Assembly (NCBI GenBank): GCA_947175305.1
Contig: CAMWMO010000045.1
Location: 1-8,138, forward strand
Origin: an uncultured Lachnospiraceae bacterium
GTDB lineage: Bacteria > Bacillota > Clostridia > Lachnospirales > Lachnospiraceae
DNA length: 8,138 nucleotides
Direction of reading: 5' to 3'
Within the stretch, counting starts at the first letter, position 1. Every line of letters begins with the position of its first letter. The translations under genes and the position numbers were made by a program. Under the pieces are notes generated by a model. The model had not been told where the DNA came from and searched no databases. It saw nothing but the letters and a program-made list of their open reading frames with translations. This document shows, piece after piece, positions 6,142 to 8,138 of the stretch.

Positions 6142-7050
6142 TCAGCCTTTCACCGCGCCTGCCATAAAGCCTTTTTCAAAATATTTCTGTACGAACGGAT
6201 AGATGATCAGCATCGGCAGCGCCGCTATGATGATGGACGAGAACTTGATCATCTCCGTCATCTTATTCAGCTCCGCGAAACCGCCGGATATAGTGCTCGC
6301 CTGACTCGCGCTGGCAGAACTCTTGATCAGAATATTTCTCAACACAAGAGGCAGGGGTGCCTTATTCGGAGAGGGCAGATAAATCATTGACGTAAACCAG
6401 TCGTTCCAGTATGCCACCATGCTGAACACCACCATAACCGCCATGATGGAACGGCTCAAAGGTACTACAATCTTAATAAAGGTGGTCCACTTGGACGCGC
6501 CGTCGATATCCGCCGCCTCGATCATCTCCTTCGGGATGCTGTTCTCAAAGAAATTTCTCACGATGATCATATTACCCACCGCGACGCCGCCCGGCAGGAA
6601 GAGTGCCCACATATTGTTGATCAGTCCCGTCTGCTTTACCACCAGATAGGTAGGAACCATACCGCCGCCGAAGTACATTGTGATAATGAAGAAAATACTT
6701 AAAAACTTTCTGCCCGGCAGTTCCTTCACACTCAAAGGATACGCCGCCAGATAAAGCACAACCACAGAGAATACGGTACCGATTATCGTGTATTTGAAAC
6801 TGTTAATCAATCCTGTCAGGATACTCGGATCGGCAAATACCGATTTATAACCGTCTAAAGTAAACTGGCTGGGCAAAAGGAATGTCTTACCCGCATATAC
6901 ATCATATGGATTTGATACAGATGCAATCAGCACATAGTACAGTGGATAAGCCACAATAAACAGGATAATAGCACAGATCACAACCAGAATGATATCACTG
7001 CTTTTTTCAGAAAGTCCTGTCAGCTTTCCCGATTTTGTATTCGCTTTCAT
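6142..7050 (-). CDS. ABC sugar importer permease, LplC/YtcP type
   Basis: A 302-residue inner-membrane protein, one half of the importer channel. About six membrane segments are seen (roughly 20-44, 83-106, 117-139, 148-167, 196-216, 270-287). The cytoplasmic EAA loop that contacts the ATPase is IEAADIDGASKWTTFIKIVVP, beginning at 177, with Glu178 and Gly184 conserved. The ending FVQKYFEKGFMAGAVKG is a hallmark of the LplC/YtcP group. ATG at 7048-7050 has AGGAGG 6 nt upstream; this site overlaps the stop codon of the preceding permease (TAG then GAGG), leaving a gap of only 10 nt, so the two permeases are probably translated in step. Family is secure; which sugar passes through is inferred from the downstream GH32 and kinase genes. 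Confidence 0.94.
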   Translation of the reverse strand: MKANTKSGKLTGLSEKSSDIILVVICAIILFIVAYPLYYVLIASVSNPYDVYAGKTFLLPSQFTLDGYKSVFADPSILTGLINSFKYTIIGTVFSVVVLYLAAYPLSVKELPGRKFLSIFFIITMYFGGGMVPTYLVVKQTGLINNMWALFLPGGVAVGNMIIVRNFFENSIPKEMIEAADIDGASKWTTFIKIVVPLSRSIMAVMVVFSMVAYWNDWFTSMIYLPSPNKAPLPLVLRNILIKSSASASQASTISGGFAELNKMTEMIKFSSIIIAALPMLIIYPFVQKYFEKGFMAGAVKG

Positions 7051-7060
7051 ACCGCACCTC

Positions 7061-8005
7061 CTATATAAAGCTCGTGTCTTCCGATATCTTGCCGGCTATC
7101 TTGTTCACCACAACAAGCAGGATGATATTGATCAATGTATTGAATAGTCCCACCGCCGTGGAATAACTGTACTTGGCATTTTCGATACCCTGTTGATATA
7201 CATAAACCGCGATCACATCGCTCGTCGCCTTGTTCAGATCCGTCTGTAACAACCATACTTTCTCAAATCCCACATTCATCAGTCCGCCAGCGCTCATGAT
7301 CAGGTTCAAAACCATGATCGAGGTGAGCTCCGGGATGTCGATATGAAGGATACGCTGGAATAGAGATGCGCCATCCACCTTCGCCGCCTCATAAAGCGAT
7401 GTGTCGACATTGGCCAAGGTTGCCATATAAACGATGATGCCCCAGCCTGCATCCTGCCAGATGCCGGAAGCAATATAGATCGTCCGGAATGCGGAAGACT
7501 CCGTCAGGAAATCGATGGAAGTTCCCGCGATCAGGTTGATCAATCCGCCGGAAGGACTCAAGAAAATGCGGATCATACCGCAGATGACCATGGTAGAGAT
7601 AAAGTGCGGTGCATAGAGCACTGTCTGGGTCACTCTCTTGAAACGCGCAAACCGCATCTGGTTCAACATCAGGGCCAGAATGATCGGAATGGGAAAGCTC
7701 CACAGCAGACTGAAAAAACTGAGTACCACCGTATTCTTGATCATGCGGCCGAAAGTCGGAGCACTGAAGAACCGGGTGAACCACTCCAGTCCGACCCATT
7801 CGCTCCCCATAAATCCCCGGCTTGCCTTGTAATCCCTGAATGCGATCTGTATGCCGTACATGGGTATGTACTTGTATATGATCGTCAATACCACCGGAAC
7901 CAACAGCATCGCATATAACTGCCAGTTATCCCGTATCCGTTTCTTTAGTGATCCGCCCTCCGGTCGTCCCACCGGACCCGCGGCCACCGCCTTGCTTCTA
8001 CTCAT
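7061..8005 (-). CDS. ABC sugar importer permease, LplB type
   Basis: A 314-residue inner-membrane protein, the other half of the importer channel. A polar, basic N-terminus (residues 1-28) precedes about six membrane segments (roughly 29-47, 92-114, 127-149, 172-198, 224-245, 283-302). The EAA loop reads YEAAKVDGASLFQRILHIDIP from 205, with Glu206 and Gly212 conserved; this contacts the ATPase subunit. The motif YKYIPMYGIQIAFRDYKASRG at 44-64 is typical of LplB-like permeases. ATG at 8003-8005 was chosen because AAAGGAG lies 7 nt upstream; the in-frame GTG at 8032 has no comparable site and adds nine mostly basic residues. It is the first gene of the sugar operon seen here. No ATPase gene occurs in the window; the importer probably borrows a shared MsmK-type ATPase encoded elsewhere. 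Confidence 0.94.
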   Translation of the reverse strand: MSRSKAVAAGPVGRPEGGSLKKRIRDNWQLYAMLLVPVVLTIIYKYIPMYGIQIAFRDYKASRGFMGSEWVGLEWFTRFFSAPTFGRMIKNTVVLSFFSLLWSFPIPIILALMLNQMRFARFKRVTQTVLYAPHFISTMVICGMIRIFLSPSGGLINLIAGTSIDFLTESSAFRTIYIASGIWQDAGWGIIVYMATLANVDTSLYEAAKVDGASLFQRILHIDIPELTSIMVLNLIMSAGGLMNVGFEKVWLLQTDLNKATSDVIAVYVYQQGIENAKYSYSTAVGLFNTLINIILLVVVNKIAGKISEDTSFI

Positions 8006-8051
8006 AACCCGTCTCCTTTCCTTCTTACACACCTTTTTTCGCTCACCTTGG

Positions 8052-8066
8052 TGAAACGTTATTTCA
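8052..8066. promoter_or_regulatory. Candidate operator upstream of the sugar operon
   Basis: TGAAA-CGTTA-TTTCA, perfect 5-bp arms around a 5-nt centre, about 47-61 nt before the first gene's ATG. A second TTTCAC (8074-8079) mirrors GTGAAA (8051-8056) at wider spacing. The arms resemble LacI-family operators, but the centre has an odd length and the site does not fit the catabolite-repression cre consensus. A sucrose regulator site is possible and unproven. No convincing -10 box accompanies it. Confidence 0.3.
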
Positions 8067-8083
8067 ATTCTGTTTTCACTGGT

Positions 8084-8138
<55 letters not shown>

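Noticed and set aside
8039..8067. Promoter built on TTGAAA (8062-8067)
   Set aside because: At 17-nt spacing the -10 position reads GAGCGA, which is too far from consensus.

Overview
The window looks like chromosomal DNA from a gut-type Clostridia, most plausibly a Lachnospiraceae member. The reasons are strong AGGAGG-type ribosome binding sites, an LplABC-type sugar importer with no ATPase gene of its own, Firmicutes-style lipobox and permease sequences, and a receiver/HD-GYP regulator of the kind common in that family. The genus cannot be fixed from the sequence. Every gene supported here lies on the minus strand, so the window reads biologically from right to left.

Region 1 (about 8005 down to 1815) is a five-gene sucrose or short beta-fructan operon. 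In transcription order it encodes two ABC importer permeases (7061-8005 and 6142-7050), a large lipoprotein solute-binding protein (4435-6120), a cytoplasmic family GH32 beta-fructosidase (2813-4297) and a PfkB-type fructokinase (1815-2780). The transporter would bring in an unphosphorylated fructoside, GH32 would release fructose, and the kinase would make fructose 6-phosphate for glycolysis. The ATPase must come from elsewhere. A 13-bp perfect hairpin sits between the binding-protein and GH32 genes.

Region 2 (about 1807 down to 1) is a signalling cluster with its own promoter, a perfect TTGACA-17-TATAAT match only 7-8 nt beyond the fructokinase stop. It holds a receiver plus HD-GYP response regulator (a probable cyclic-di-GMP phosphodiesterase), a free-standing Hpt phosphotransfer protein, and the first 27 codons of a third gene that starts like a PAS-domain sensor and runs off the left edge. 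The three together suggest a phosphorelay controlling cyclic-di-GMP turnover. No intrinsic terminator is visible between the two regions.

The right end (8085-8138) is a G homopolymer that is almost certainly a sequencing or assembly artefact at a contig end, so the operon's upstream regulator and most of its promoter are missing. No RNA genes, CRISPR arrays, insertion sequences or plus-strand genes were seen. No stretch longer than 300 bases lacks a gene. The content is mostly recognisable; the less ordinary items are the unusual start region of the response regulator, the two intercistronic hairpins and the short palindromes near the promoters.
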